From positions 1 through 19,674 of the forward strand of contig JAITCQ010000080.1 of the NCBI GenBank assembly GCA_031283015.1: a stretch of 19,674 nt of DNA, in the 5' to 3' direction. This DNA is from Candidatus Methanoplasma sp. GTDB taxonomy: Archaea > Thermoplasmatota > Thermoplasmata > Methanomassiliicoccales > Methanomethylophilaceae. Below the pieces are notes generated by a model, which worked only from the letters and a program-made list of their open reading frames with translations, was not told the origin of the DNA and searched no databases. This document shows, piece after piece, positions 1 to 7,537 of this stretch (position 1 is the stretch's first letter; each line of letters starts with the position of its first letter). A program made the translations under genes and the position numbers.

Positions 1-173
1 AGCAGGGTCATCCTTGCAGTATCTAGGTCCGCTCTGAACTCTTCCAAAGAACCGCCCGAGTAACTCCCGGCGAACTCACCCATCGCAGACGCTCCGGCGC
101 GGGCTATCCTGCCCGCCCCTCTGATCTTCATTTCTCTGATGTCTGACGCCGCTCCCCGGACTGTTTCGAACAC
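1..173 (-). CDS. Ribose-1,5-bisphosphate isomerase (eIF-2B-like family), N-terminal part
   Basis: The first 57 codons of a minus-strand gene are visible; the rest lies beyond the left edge. The segment reads KIRGAGRIARAGASAMGEFA, which closely matches the N-terminal helix region of archaeal ribose-1,5-bisphosphate isomerase, the eIF-2B alpha-like family. Known role of the family: it converts ribose 1,5-bisphosphate to ribulose 1,5-bisphosphate in the archaeal AMP/nucleoside salvage route that feeds type III RuBisCO. The start is taken as GTG at 173, because a stop codon (TAA at 198-200) closes the frame upstream and a TATA-like box lies about 27 nt upstream, giving a leaderless message. No in-frame ATG exists upstream. 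RuBisCO and AMP phosphorylase are not in this window. A regulatory eIF-2B-type paralogue is the main alternative. Confidence 0.75.
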   Translation of the reverse strand, partial: MFETVRGAASDIREMKIRGAGRIARAGASAMGEFAGSYSGGSLEEFRADLDTARMTL

Positions 174-195
174 ATTGCCCAGAGCGTGTTGTGAG

Positions 196-204
196 ATTTA
201 ATAG
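196..204 (-). promoter_or_regulatory. TATA-like box of the ribose-1,5-bisphosphate isomerase gene
   Basis: The minus strand reads CTATTAAAT, centred about 27 nt upstream of the GTG at 173. That is the normal archaeal distance from TATA box to transcription start, so the message would be leaderless. Confidence 0.5.
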
Positions 205-262
205 GTACGTTCACTGCAATGCTGGTACTTGTGGCGCCGATAAGCCGCGGCCGCCTCATCAG

Positions 263-271
263 TTATTTAAG
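263..271 (+). promoter_or_regulatory. TATA-like box of the 295-1800 gene
   Basis: TTATTTAAG is centred about 28 nt before the ATG at 295, with no Shine-Dalgarno sequence between them. This predicts a leaderless transcript. The divergent promoter for the isomerase gene sits about 65 bp to the left in the same 121-bp intergenic region. Confidence 0.55.
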
Positions 272-294
272 ATTGGGCATACATAGGGTTCATC

Positions 295-1800
295 ATGGCA
301 GCGAAGAAACGCCTTAGGATGAGGGGCGTCAAGCAGACGCCCAAAAGGCTCGAAGAGGAGATCCTCGAACGTTCGAGGAAGCTCGCTAACGACCCCGCCC
401 TGCTGAGGCCAATGTGCGCCGGGAACTGCAGAAAATGTCTTTTTGATAAGACCTTCAAGAACATCGACGGGATCTCCAGATACAAGGATAATCCGGATGC
501 CCTTCTCAGATTGGCCTCCAAAGGGTCCGACGACATGGTCAAGGCCTATGCGGGGACCATCTCTCTGAGCGCTGCCGGAAAGATACCTATGTTGGCGACC
601 GCCACTATCGCCGGGGAGAAGGTGCCGTTCGCCGTGAGAGGGGCCGTCGGGAACGACAAGCTCATCGGCTGCCAGTATTACGACGATCCCAAGATCCGGC
701 TCCTTTACTATAACTTGTTCATAAAAAAGAACAAACTGCACCTGTACTCGTTCCAGGATGGATTGGTATGTTCGAACTTCCCGAACATGCCTGAGGACTA
801 CCTCTACGAGACCTTCTGGGAATCCCCGTATGAGTTCAGAGATGACGGGTTGGATTGCGGACACAAGGATGCCCTGATACTTAATATCAAGATAAAATCG
901 CTTGACGAACACATCAGAATATGCGAGAACTGCGTGAAGGAGGTCTCCGCCGTCCAGTACCTGATCTCCAGGATCTGCGCCGTCGATCCGCTGGACGATA
1001 TCGACGTGCATGTCATACACCCCTATCACTCCGCGGAGGAGAGCGATATGGAGAAGATAGAGGGTGACCTTCTGAAGAAGTATCTGCGCGGCGAGATCAA
1101 CGACCGGACCCTGCTGCATACGATAAAGAGGGAGAAGCTCGGAAGCCTCAAAAAAGGCCTGGCCTCCACGTACATAATAGGGACGGAGAATTACGGTTCG
1201 GACCTTGACTCGTTCCTTTCCGCCGTCTCTGGCCCCGATGAGGAGAAAGCGACCCTGCGGTCGTTCCTAAGCTCTGTTCCGGAATCCGTCGTCATAAAGA
1301 ACGGCAGGACCTCGGAGGTCCTCACGCACCTATGGGACGGCCACTGGAAGGAATTGATCGAGTTCCACACCTCGAAGGAGATCGCGGACCGGATCTCGGA
1401 AAAGCCGAAGAACGCCCCTTCGCAAGCGCTCGGCGATCTGAAGAAGATGTTCATATCCGCGGACGTCGCCGCCGGTCTTCCTGAATTCAAGAAACCGAGA
1501 CCGATGACCCGGCTCGCGGACACCTTGGCGAAGGCGGCGAAGGTGGGGGGAGCCGCCTTGGTGGTCAAAACACTGGCCGCGGAGGCGCTGAGGGAATCCA
1601 GACATAGGTCCCTTTCCGCGGCGTTCGTCCTCGCCGCGGACCCGAAGGCGGATATCCCGCTGCACCTTTCGGCCGACGAAAGGAGCTTCGCCGATTATCT
1701 TACGCCTTTCGCAAAGGCCGTGATTGACGCGAACGGCGAAAGATACCGCGAGGCGATGAACACTCTGCTGACCGCAAGCAGTTCCGGCGAATCTGTTTAA
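295..1800 (+). CDS. Cys-rich protein of unknown function, 501 aa
   Basis: I do not recognise this family. The protein is soluble, with no signal peptide or membrane segment. The N-terminus is strongly basic (about the first 30 residues). A CAGNCRKC cluster follows at residues 41-48, with further candidate metal ligands at C126, C159, C188/H190 and a C210-x2-C213 pair. Together these suggest one or two zinc or Fe-S sites in the first 215 residues. The C-terminal half is mainly helical by composition and has no recognisable motif. The start ATG at 295 is placed by the TATA-like box 28 nt upstream. The stop codon shares the sequence TTAA with that of the convergent taw2 gene, so the two overlap by 4 nt. 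The long open frames on the opposite strand here are shadows. It could be a nucleic-acid-binding protein given the basic N-terminus and Cys pairs, but this is inference. Confidence 0.85.
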   Translation: MAAKKRLRMRGVKQTPKRLEEEILERSRKLANDPALLRPMCAGNCRKCLFDKTFKNIDGISRYKDNPDALLRLASKGSDDMVKAYAGTISLSAAGKIPMLATATIAGEKVPFAVRGAVGNDKLIGCQYYDDPKIRLLYYNLFIKKNKLHLYSFQDGLVCSNFPNMPEDYLYETFWESPYEFRDDGLDCGHKDALILNIKIKSLDEHIRICENCVKEVSAVQYLISRICAVDPLDDIDVHVIHPYHSAEESDMEKIEGDLLKKYLRGEINDRTLLHTIKREKLGSLKKGLASTYIIGTENYGSDLDSFLSAVSGPDEEKATLRSFLSSVPESVVIKNGRTSEVLTHLWDGHWKELIEFHTSKEIADRISEKPKNAPSQALGDLKKMFISADVAAGLPEFKKPRPMTRLADTLAKAAKVGGAALVVKTLAAEALRESRHRSLSAAFVLAADPKADIPLHLSADERSFADYLTPFAKAVIDANGERYREAMNTLLTASSSGESV

Positions 1801-2816
1801 AGGATCCTCACGTCCGCGACATAATGGGATACAGAGGGAGCGAAGGACTTCACTTCCCTTATCCCCTCTATTTCGAAGTCCGCTCCCGCGACGGCGAATA
1901 TGCTCTTTATCTTTTCCTTATGTTCGTTCACGTATAATGTGTCGTGATAGTGGATTATGCCTCCGCGTTTCACGATCCCCAGCGCCTTGGGCAGGAAAAG
2001 GGAGGTCGTCTGAACATAGCCCATTATCACTCTGTCGGCAAACCCTTTTCCCGGTATGTTCCTGTTGTCCCCAAACATGGGGATCACTTTTTCAGATACG
2101 CCGTTCCGCTCTGCATTCTTTATGAGATAGCCGTACGAATCCGGGTTCTTCTCGCAGGCGAAGACCCTCCTGGCCCCGGCGAACTTGGCTATGGGAAGCG
2201 TGAAGTACCCTATACCGGCGAACATGTCGACCACCGTCTCCCCTCTGCAGTCCAGTTCCTTCATCCTGCACCTTTCGTCAACGTTCCCGGACGCGAACAT
2301 TATCCTGCTCACGTCGAACTCATAAAGGATGCCGTTCTCGAGCCTTACGGCCTCCGTCCCGTTTCCGTAAAGGACCTCCGTGCTCGGTATCCTCAGTTCT
2401 CCGGCGACCCCGTTCACGTCGGCGCAAACCGTCTTTACGCCGAGGATGCGGGCGTACGCCTCCCCTATCCTTTCTTTGTACGGAAAGCACCGCGTGTCCA
2501 TCTTCACGGTGACCACGTCGCCGGCGAACTCCCATTTCATAGGCAGAGCCGAGACGACGTCCGGGGGGAGATCGGAAAGCTCGCTGACGATACGCTCCTG
2601 CGGCCTTCTTCTCTCCATCGTGTGCGCAGGGCCTTCCGTAAGTTCGTATCCCATCTCAACTAGCTCGTTCTCTCTGCCGGCGGTCACGGGCACCAGTCTC
2701 CGATCCCCCTCTTTGCTTATCTTTGCCGACCTGTCGACAAGACCCAGCTCCAGAAGGTATGGGATCACGTCCGCCGCCTCAGACGATCCGATGCGCACCT
2801 GTTTCGTAAATCTCAT
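1797..2816 (-). CDS. taw2: tRNA-Phe 4-demethylwyosine aminocarboxypropyltransferase Taw2
   Basis: This 339-aa class I SAM-fold enzyme belongs to the Trm5/TYW2 family. Known role: it transfers the 3-amino-3-carboxypropyl group of SAM to 4-demethylwyosine at position 37 of tRNA-Phe. The N-terminal domain covers roughly residues 1-150. The SAM-binding motif is DMFAGIGYF in the C-terminal half. Two signatures favour Taw2 over the m1G37 methyltransferase Trm5: MFASGNVDER in place of the Trm5 FSPRL-type segment, and MGYVQTT followed by IHYHDT in place of the Trm5 NLP-type motif. It is the last gene of the tfs-pcn operon, and its ATG overlaps the upstream reductase stop (ATGA, 2813-2816). Its stop overlaps that of the convergent gene. 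A Trm5 paralogue is the less likely alternative. Confidence 0.85.
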   Translation of the reverse strand: MRFTKQVRIGSSEAADVIPYLLELGLVDRSAKISKEGDRRLVPVTAGRENELVEMGYELTEGPAHTMERRRPQERIVSELSDLPPDVVSALPMKWEFAGDVVTVKMDTRCFPYKERIGEAYARILGVKTVCADVNGVAGELRIPSTEVLYGNGTEAVRLENGILYEFDVSRIMFASGNVDERCRMKELDCRGETVVDMFAGIGYFTLPIAKFAGARRVFACEKNPDSYGYLIKNAERNGVSEKVIPMFGDNRNIPGKGFADRVIMGYVQTTSLFLPKALGIVKRGGIIHYHDTLYVNEHKEKIKSIFAVAGADFEIEGIREVKSFAPSVSHYVADVRIL

Positions 2817-3973
2817 ATCATCGCCCGCATCATCAACGGAAGGAATCTGATGCCAACCTGCGGATTCCTCAGCATTGGGGACGCGACGCTGCTCGGATTG
2901 TCGAGGTCGATGCCGCTCAGTATCGACCGCATGTCGTCCCTGTTTATTATCCTGAAAATCTTATCTAGGTCCTTGTCGGAAAGGTTGGTGAACATCCTTC
3001 TTATCCTGTATCCTCTCGACAGTTCTTTCCCTATCTCTTTTTTCCATTCTTTTTCGTACCGCGAAAGATGTTTTGCCGTGAGCGAATCGTCGCGGAGGGC
3101 CTCTCCCGCGATCCTTCCTAGGATAGGCGCCGCTTTACAGATCGGGTAGAGGCCTCCTCCGGAGACGGGCTTGACCTGCCCCGCCGCATCCCCTATGAGA
3201 AGCGTCCTCTCCCCATATGTTCTGGGTCTTCCTCCGAGAGGTATCTTTCCTGCATATTTCGACACAATGTCCTCGGCGCCGGTACCCAAGGCGGCCATCA
3301 GTTTCTTCAGGTGATCGTTCGGGGTGCCGCCGGCCCCGGCGCTCATGCACAGCCCTATCCTCGTCATGTCTCCGAAGGGTATCTCCCAGCTGAAGAATCC
3401 GGGCGCGAACTCCGAGCCGATCCTGAGCGTCATCACGTCATCGTGTTCCGACCGCAGCTTCACGTCCGCCCCGATACCGTAGACATACTCCTTGGGGCGG
3501 TTGTCTCTCAGGGATGACGCCACCTTCGAGCTGTGCCCGTCCGCCCCGATGATCAGTCTCGACCTTATCTCTCCGGTGCTCGTCGAAACTGACACTCCGT
3601 CCCCAGATACCCTGTGCCCCGAATATTTCGTCCCGTACCTTATCTCGACGCCCTTGTCCGTCGCCCTCTCCGCAAGCTTCCTGTCAAGGTCGGAACGGTC
3701 GATGAGCAGCGCTTTGACGCCTTCCGACCTTACTTCGAACTTTCCGCCGGACGGGAACACGACGTCCGCGCCCCGGATACTATTCAGTATATCGGGGCGT
3801 ACGCCGAACATGTCCGCCACGTCTTGGGTCACAAGCCCGGCGCACTGCATGGGGGTCCCTGACGAAGAATGTTCTTCGATGACGACCACGTCCCGGTCCC
3901 CCGCCAGAAGGGCGGCCGCGATGGTCCCGGCAGGACCGCCGCCTATCACCGCCGCATCATACGTGGCGATCAT
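2813..3973 (-). CDS. Geranylgeranyl reductase family flavoprotein (archaeal lipid saturation)
   Basis: This 386-aa FAD protein has the Rossmann motif GGGPAG near residues 11-16, followed by an acidic strand end (VIEEHSS). It also has CAGL near residue 44, GADGHSSKVA in the middle, and the second FAD motif IGDAAGQVKPVSGGGLYP. FFSWEIPFG matches the aromatic substrate-pocket motif of digeranylgeranylglycerophospholipid reductases. Family role: it reduces the double bonds of geranylgeranyl chains in archaeal ether lipids at the membrane face. The ATG at 3973 overlaps the transaldolase stop (ATGA) and the 3' end overlaps taw2, so it is translated from the long operon. Geranylgeranyl reductases occur in several paralogues in archaea and the exact substrate cannot be told from sequence; a different prenyl chain (quinone, or other) remains possible. 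Confidence 0.85.
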   Translation of the reverse strand: MIATYDAAVIGGGPAGTIAAALLAGDRDVVVIEEHSSSGTPMQCAGLVTQDVADMFGVRPDILNSIRGADVVFPSGGKFEVRSEGVKALLIDRSDLDRKLAERATDKGVEIRYGTKYSGHRVSGDGVSVSTSTGEIRSRLIIGADGHSSKVASSLRDNRPKEYVYGIGADVKLRSEHDDVMTLRIGSEFAPGFFSWEIPFGDMTRIGLCMSAGAGGTPNDHLKKLMAALGTGAEDIVSKYAGKIPLGGRPRTYGERTLLIGDAAGQVKPVSGGGLYPICKAAPILGRIAGEALRDDSLTAKHLSRYEKEWKKEIGKELSRGYRIRRMFTNLSDKDLDKIFRIINRDDMRSILSGIDLDNPSSVASPMLRNPQVGIRFLPLMMRAMI

Positions 3974-4614
3974 TTTTTGGATTTCTCATAGTCCCTGATG
4001 AAGTTCTGTATCCCCTCGTCCGTTTTGGGGTGGGATACCATCTGCAACAGCACATTGTGCGGTATCGTGGCGATGTCGCATCCGAGGGATGCCGCCTCAA
4101 GTACGTGCATCGGCCCTCTGATGCTTGCGGCGATGACCTCGGTGTCGAATCCGTAATTCAGGAAAACGTTAACGATCTGTCCCAGAACGTCCGTCCCGCT
4201 GGCCCCGATATCGTCCAGGCGTCCGACGAAGGGGGACACGTATCTTGCTCCGGCCTTTGCCGCCAGCAGCGCCTGGTGCGCGGAGAAGATCAGGGTCATG
4301 TTCACATCGATGCCTTCGCCCGAAAGGGCCTTGGTGGCCTTGAGGGCGTCGATGCTCATCGGAAGCTTGACGTTTATGTTGGGGTGGATGGAAGCGAGCG
4401 TGCGGCCTTCCTCTATCATGCCTTCCGCCTTGAGGGACATGGCCTCCGCCGATATCGGAACGTCCACGATCCCTGCTATCTCCCTGACCCTAGTTGGCGT
4501 GTCCGTGCCCTCTTTCGCTATCAGGCTCGGATTCGTGGTCACCCCGTCGAGGATCCCCCAGCTGTCTATCTCCCTTATCATGTCAAGGTTTGCCGTGTCA
4601 ATGAATATCTTCAT
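3970..4614 (-). CDS. tal: Transaldolase (small, FSA/TalC-type fold)
   Basis: This is a 214-aa (alpha/beta)8 enzyme of the non-oxidative pentose phosphate pathway that moves dihydroxyacetone units between sugar phosphates. It begins MKIFIDTANLD and carries the Schiff-base lysine in NVKLP (K83), with D6 and N28 in the expected places. Position 57 is Glu (SAEAM). Fructose-6-phosphate aldolases have Gln here, whereas transaldolases have Glu, so transaldolase is preferred. The frame stays open 26 codons further upstream, but ATG 4614 is chosen. It matches the family N-terminus, is preceded by AAAGGAG at a good distance, and avoids overlapping the transketolase gene that ends at 4619. The stop overlaps the reductase start (ATGA). 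The two transketolase halves lie immediately upstream. Confidence 0.9.
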   Translation of the reverse strand: MKIFIDTANLDMIREIDSWGILDGVTTNPSLIAKEGTDTPTRVREIAGIVDVPISAEAMSLKAEGMIEEGRTLASIHPNINVKLPMSIDALKATKALSGEGIDVNMTLIFSAHQALLAAKAGARYVSPFVGRLDDIGASGTDVLGQIVNVFLNYGFDTEVIAASIRGPMHVLEAASLGCDIATIPHNVLLQMVSHPKTDEGIQNFIRDYEKSKK

Positions 4615-4618
4615 CCTT

Positions 4619-5566
4619 TCAACTCCTTTTTCTTTCCAGCGACCTCTTCGCGGCCTTCGCGATGTCTTTTGAGGTAAGTCCGTATTTCTCAAAAAGCTGG
4701 TTCGGGGTCCCGGATTCGCCGAAGGTGTCCTTCGTGCCTATCATCTCCAGCGGGACCAGCAGCTCCTGCGAGAGGAATTCGGCCACTGCCGATCCCATTC
4801 CCCCTATGACGCTGTGCTCCTCCGCGGTCACGGCGCAGCCGGTCTTCCGCAGGGACCTCTTTAGAGTGTTTTTGTCCAAAGGTTTTATCGTGGACATATT
4901 GACCACCTCCGCGTCGATGCCTTCCTCCAGAAGGGCGGCGGCGGCCTCCATGCAGTGCGCGACCATCTGTCCGGTTCCCACGAGGGTCACGTCATCCCCT
5001 TCTCTGAGGACCGACGCCCGGCCGATGACGAACTCGGCGTCCGCCCTTGTCACCGGGGGGAACTCCGCGCGGCCCATCCTCATATAAGCGGGTCCGTCGA
5101 GCTCCGCCAGAGCGATGGTCGCCGCGTATGCCTCGTACGCGTCCGCGGGGGATACCACGGTCATGTTCGGCAGCGCCCTCATCAGCGCTATGTCCTCGAG
5201 GGCCTGATGGGACGCGCCGTCCTCTCCCACGCTTATCCCGCAGTGGGTCGAGACTATCTTTACGTTGAGTTTCGGATAAGCGACGGCCTGCCTTATCTGC
5301 TCCCAGCATCTCCCGCTGGCGAACACGGCGAACGTTGACGCGAACACCGTTTTCCCAGATGCTGCCAATCCGGACGCCACGCCGATCATATTCTGTTCCG
5401 CTATCCCCACTTCGATGAACCTTTCCGGCGCGACGTTCCTGAATTCCGATGTTTTCGTGGATTCCGCCAGATCCGCATCCAGCACCACCACGGAGGGGTT
5501 TGTTTCCGCAAGTTCGACAAGCGCCTTCCCGTAGTAGTTCCTCTGAGCGAGTCTCATCCCGTTCAT
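4619..5566 (-). CDS. Transketolase, C-terminal subunit
   Basis: This 315-aa protein is the second half of a split transketolase, corresponding to the pyrimidine-binding and C-terminal domains. It shows VGIAEQNMIGVASGLA, where the Glu should activate thiamine diphosphate, and THCGISVGEDGASHQALED, the conserved His-containing stretch. The protein ends with a transketolase-type C-terminal domain. With the N-terminal subunit it should form the ThDP active site across the interface and transfer two-carbon ketol units. The ATG at 5566 overlaps the stop of the N-terminal subunit (ATGA, 5563-5566), which suits equimolar synthesis. A second in-frame ATG three codons on is possible. The transaldolase start lies 4 nt past the stop. 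A 1-deoxyxylulose-5-phosphate synthase half is unlikely given the transaldolase neighbour. Confidence 0.9.
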   Translation of the reverse strand: MNGMRLAQRNYYGKALVELAETNPSVVVLDADLAESTKTSEFRNVAPERFIEVGIAEQNMIGVASGLAASGKTVFASTFAVFASGRCWEQIRQAVAYPKLNVKIVSTHCGISVGEDGASHQALEDIALMRALPNMTVVSPADAYEAYAATIALAELDGPAYMRMGRAEFPPVTRADAEFVIGRASVLREGDDVTLVGTGQMVAHCMEAAAALLEEGIDAEVVNMSTIKPLDKNTLKRSLRKTGCAVTAEEHSVIGGMGSAVAEFLSQELLVPLEMIGTKDTFGESGTPNQLFEKYGLTSKDIAKAAKRSLERKRS

Positions 5567-6387
5567 ATCCTGCCCCTCAGCTCTCTTACCGCCTTTTCCC
5601 GTTCGGCTTCCTTACAGGCCTTTCCGTGGAATTCGTAATTGTTCTCCATGAATGACACGCCTTTCCCCTTTATGGTGCTCATGATCACCACGGTGGGGTT
5701 CGTCACCGACGCTCTCGCCTTCCCGCATGCCTCGAGGATCTGGATCATGCTGTGTCCGTCCACGATGATCACGTTCCACCCAAAGGACCTCCATTTGTCC
5801 GGAAGCGGGTCCAGGGTCATGGCGCGTTCCGTGTTCCCGGTTATCTGCAGACGGTTGCGGTCCACGAACGCCGTCAGGTTGTTAAGATGATAATGACGGG
5901 CCAGCATCGCCGCCTCCCAATTCTGTCCGCTCTGCAGTTCCCCGTCGCCGAGGAGACAGTATATCCTGTGGTTCTTTTTGTCCATTTTCCCGGCCAAGGC
6001 CATCCCGCACGCCATGCTCAGCCCCTGGCCGAGCGATCCTGTGGACATCTCCACTCCCGGCACCTTCCCTCTGACTGGGTGCCCCTGCAGACCGGACCCC
6101 ATCTTCCTCAGGGTCATCAGTTCCTCTTTGGGGAAGTAACCGGACTCGGCGAGCGCCGCGTACAGTACCGGCGCCGCATGGCCCTTTGAAAGGATGAATC
6201 GGTCCCGGTCCTCCCACTGGGGGTTGGACGGGTCGTGCCTCATTATCTTGAAGTACAGCGCCGCCATAAGGTCTGCGGAAGACAGCGAGCCTCCGGGGTG
6301 CCCGGATCCGGCCACCGAAGTGGCCTCTATGACATCCAATCTTAGTATGTTCGCCTTCCTTTCCAGCTCTTGTATCGTGCAGTCCAT
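5563..6387 (-). CDS. Transketolase, N-terminal subunit
   Basis: This 274-aa ThDP pyrophosphate-binding half of a split transketolase contains AGSGHPGGSLSSADL, SKGHAAPVLYAAL and STGSLGQGLS. The ThDP/Mg motif GDGELQSGQNWEAA is followed by FVDRNRLQ. These are the usual histidine and metal-binding elements of the family. Split transketolases are common in archaea, and the partner follows directly with a 4-nt overlap. In archaea this enzyme with transaldolase supplies pentose and erythrose phosphates for nucleotides and aromatic amino acids. An upstream in-frame GTG at 6396 could extend it by three residues. I prefer the ATG at 6387, which follows the pcn stop by 16 nt. Neither start has a strong ribosome-binding site, so coupling to pcn translation is likely. 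Confidence 0.92.
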   Translation of the reverse strand: MDCTIQELERKANILRLDVIEATSVAGSGHPGGSLSSADLMAALYFKIMRHDPSNPQWEDRDRFILSKGHAAPVLYAALAESGYFPKEELMTLRKMGSGLQGHPVRGKVPGVEMSTGSLGQGLSMACGMALAGKMDKKNHRIYCLLGDGELQSGQNWEAAMLARHYHLNNLTAFVDRNRLQITGNTERAMTLDPLPDKWRSFGWNVIIVDGHSMIQILEACGKARASVTNPTVVIMSTIKGKGVSFMENNYEFHGKACKEAEREKAVRELRGRI

Positions 6388-6403
6388 GGCAACCACTGAG
6401 GTC

Positions 6404-7141
6404 TTAATCGCTCTCTATCCTGGGCGCCAGGAAATATACCACATCGGCCTCGCCGCCGGCCAGACCGAATACCAACTTGACGGGGTAATCGCTGTCCAGC
6501 TCCACCCTTACCTTCGTTCCCGCCGGTATCGCCTTCACAAGGTTTGAGAAGTAATCGAGAGGGAACAGGCTGTGGACCCCGGACGGCACTTCCAGGCTCT
6601 CCAGGTCGGGACCTTTCAGTTTCAGGCTGGCGTCGTCGGTGTCGCCCTCGCATGACAATTCAAAGGAATCGGGTTCCGCTTTAAGGGATATATGATCCGA
6701 TATCGATTCCGCCGCGCGTATGCCCTTCTGAAGCTGATCCACTAGCATGACGGCGTTCGCGGAGAGCGTCAGCTGCGGGACCTTCGGGTCGTTCATGCTT
6801 GAAGTGTCCACCAGGTTCATCGATCTTGTTATGTTGCCGATCTTGAAAATGAACCTTCCTTTACTTTCATCTTTTTCCATGGCGACTATGTCGCCCTGTC
6901 CCGCCAGCTTGAGGACCGTCTTGACCTTGTCCAGATCCAACCCAATCTCTGTCTCGCTGGCCGAGTATGATTCGAAAGCCTTTGCTCTTATATTAAGCTC
7001 GATCATGGCGACATGCGCCGGATCGACCGCCTTCAGCGTCATTCCTTCTGGAGTGATCGTGAATTTTACCTCGTCTATGAGTGTCGAGATGATGTTGACC
7101 AGTCCTTTGAAGGTTTCCGATTTTATTTCTGCTTTGAACAT
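6404..7141 (-). CDS. pcn: DNA polymerase sliding clamp PCNA
   Basis: This 245-aa protein is a typical full-length archaeal PCNA. The N-terminal half begins MFKAEIKSETFKGLVNIIST and includes TITPEGMTLKAVDPAHVAM and the IGLDLDKVKTVLKLA segment. The second half contains the inter-domain region and ends in VKLVFGLAGGEADVVYFLAPRIE, the conserved C-terminal strand that docks PIP-box partners. Known role: a ring trimer that tethers DNA polymerase, ligase, FEN1 and other proteins to DNA. The ATG at 7141 is preceded by GGTGAG. It lies 26 nt downstream of tfs; the tfs-pcn pairing recurs in Euryarchaeota. Only one PCNA is seen, consistent with a homotrimer. Confidence 0.97.
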   Translation of the reverse strand: MFKAEIKSETFKGLVNIISTLIDEVKFTITPEGMTLKAVDPAHVAMIELNIRAKAFESYSASETEIGLDLDKVKTVLKLAGQGDIVAMEKDESKGRFIFKIGNITRSMNLVDTSSMNDPKVPQLTLSANAVMLVDQLQKGIRAAESISDHISLKAEPDSFELSCEGDTDDASLKLKGPDLESLEVPSGVHSLFPLDYFSNLVKAIPAGTKVRVELDSDYPVKLVFGLAGGEADVVYFLAPRIESD

Positions 7142-7167
7142 TTACTCACCAACATCCATCCAGAGGT

Positions 7168-7467
7168 TCAGTACTCCCTCCACGAGTGGTTGCATCTGCA
7201 GCACCGATATATCCTCGTCTCGGGCTCGTCGGCTGAGCGTGTCTGTCTCAGCACAAAGTACGCCTCGCTGTTGCTGCATTCCGGACAAGTTATCCGCGTC
7301 TTCGGGAGCGTCGCGATGTTCTCGGTTATGACCGTTGTCTCCCTATCTTCGGAGTCGGTCACGAAAACCTGCGCTTTGCCCCCTTTCTCCTTGGTATTAC
7401 CGCAGGAGTTGCAGATGTAGGCCTCTTCCTTCGGGAACATCATCGAGCCGCATGTGGAACAGAACAA
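7168..7467 (-). CDS. tfs: Transcription factor S (TFIIS-like transcript cleavage factor)
   Basis: This small two-zinc-ribbon protein stimulates transcript cleavage by stalled archaeal RNA polymerase. The N-terminal ribbon uses C3/C6 and C19/C22. The C-terminal TFIIS ribbon uses C61/C64 and C89/C92 and holds the catalytic loop RSADE (D80, E81) inserted into the polymerase channel. I place the start at TTG 7467, giving 99 aa. This gives an N-terminus (FCSTCGSMMFP) like other TFS proteins and puts a GAGGT ribosome-binding site just upstream. The alternative TTG at 7491 would add eight atypical residues and lies almost at the predicted transcription start. It is the first gene of the seven-gene operon. 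All eight zinc ligands and both acidic residues are intact. Confidence 0.93.
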   Translation of the reverse strand: MFCSTCGSMMFPKEEAYICNSCGNTKEKGGKAQVFVTDSEDRETTVITENIATLPKTRITCPECSNSEAYFVLRQTRSADEPETRIYRCCRCNHSWREY

Positions 7468-7510
7468 GTCTTTACCTCTACGACAGGACAATAGCTGAGA
7501 ATATTAAAAT

Positions 7511-7518
7511 ATTTTTAA
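7511..7518 (-). promoter_or_regulatory. TATA-like box of the tfs-pcn-tkt-tal-ggr-taw2 operon
   Basis: The minus strand reads TTAAAAAT inside an AT-rich island in a GC-rich region. Initiation would fall near 7489, giving a leader of about 22 nt with a GAGGT site before TTG 7467. The adjoining T-rich run on the minus strand could also help end transcription of the upstream membrane protein gene. Confidence 0.6.
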
Positions 7519-7537
7519 CGCGCGCAACCGTGTCCGC

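Noticed and set aside
174..294. Possible tRNA or small RNA in the divergent gap
   Set aside because: No cloverleaf or clear hairpin is seen; the gap is accounted for by two divergent TATA-like boxes.
259..1119. A 286-codon minus-strand frame opposite the Cys-rich protein
   Set aside because: It has no family motif and runs through the promoter of the opposite gene. The plus-strand frame has a TATA-like box at the right distance and spans the whole region.
1944..2663. A 239-codon plus-strand frame inside taw2
   Set aside because: It is antisense to taw2, whose motifs and operon overlaps are clear; no promoter or motif is visible.
3970..4614. Assignment as fructose-6-phosphate aldolase
   Set aside because: The discriminating residue is Glu57, as in transaldolases, not Gln, and the neighbours are transketolase subunits.
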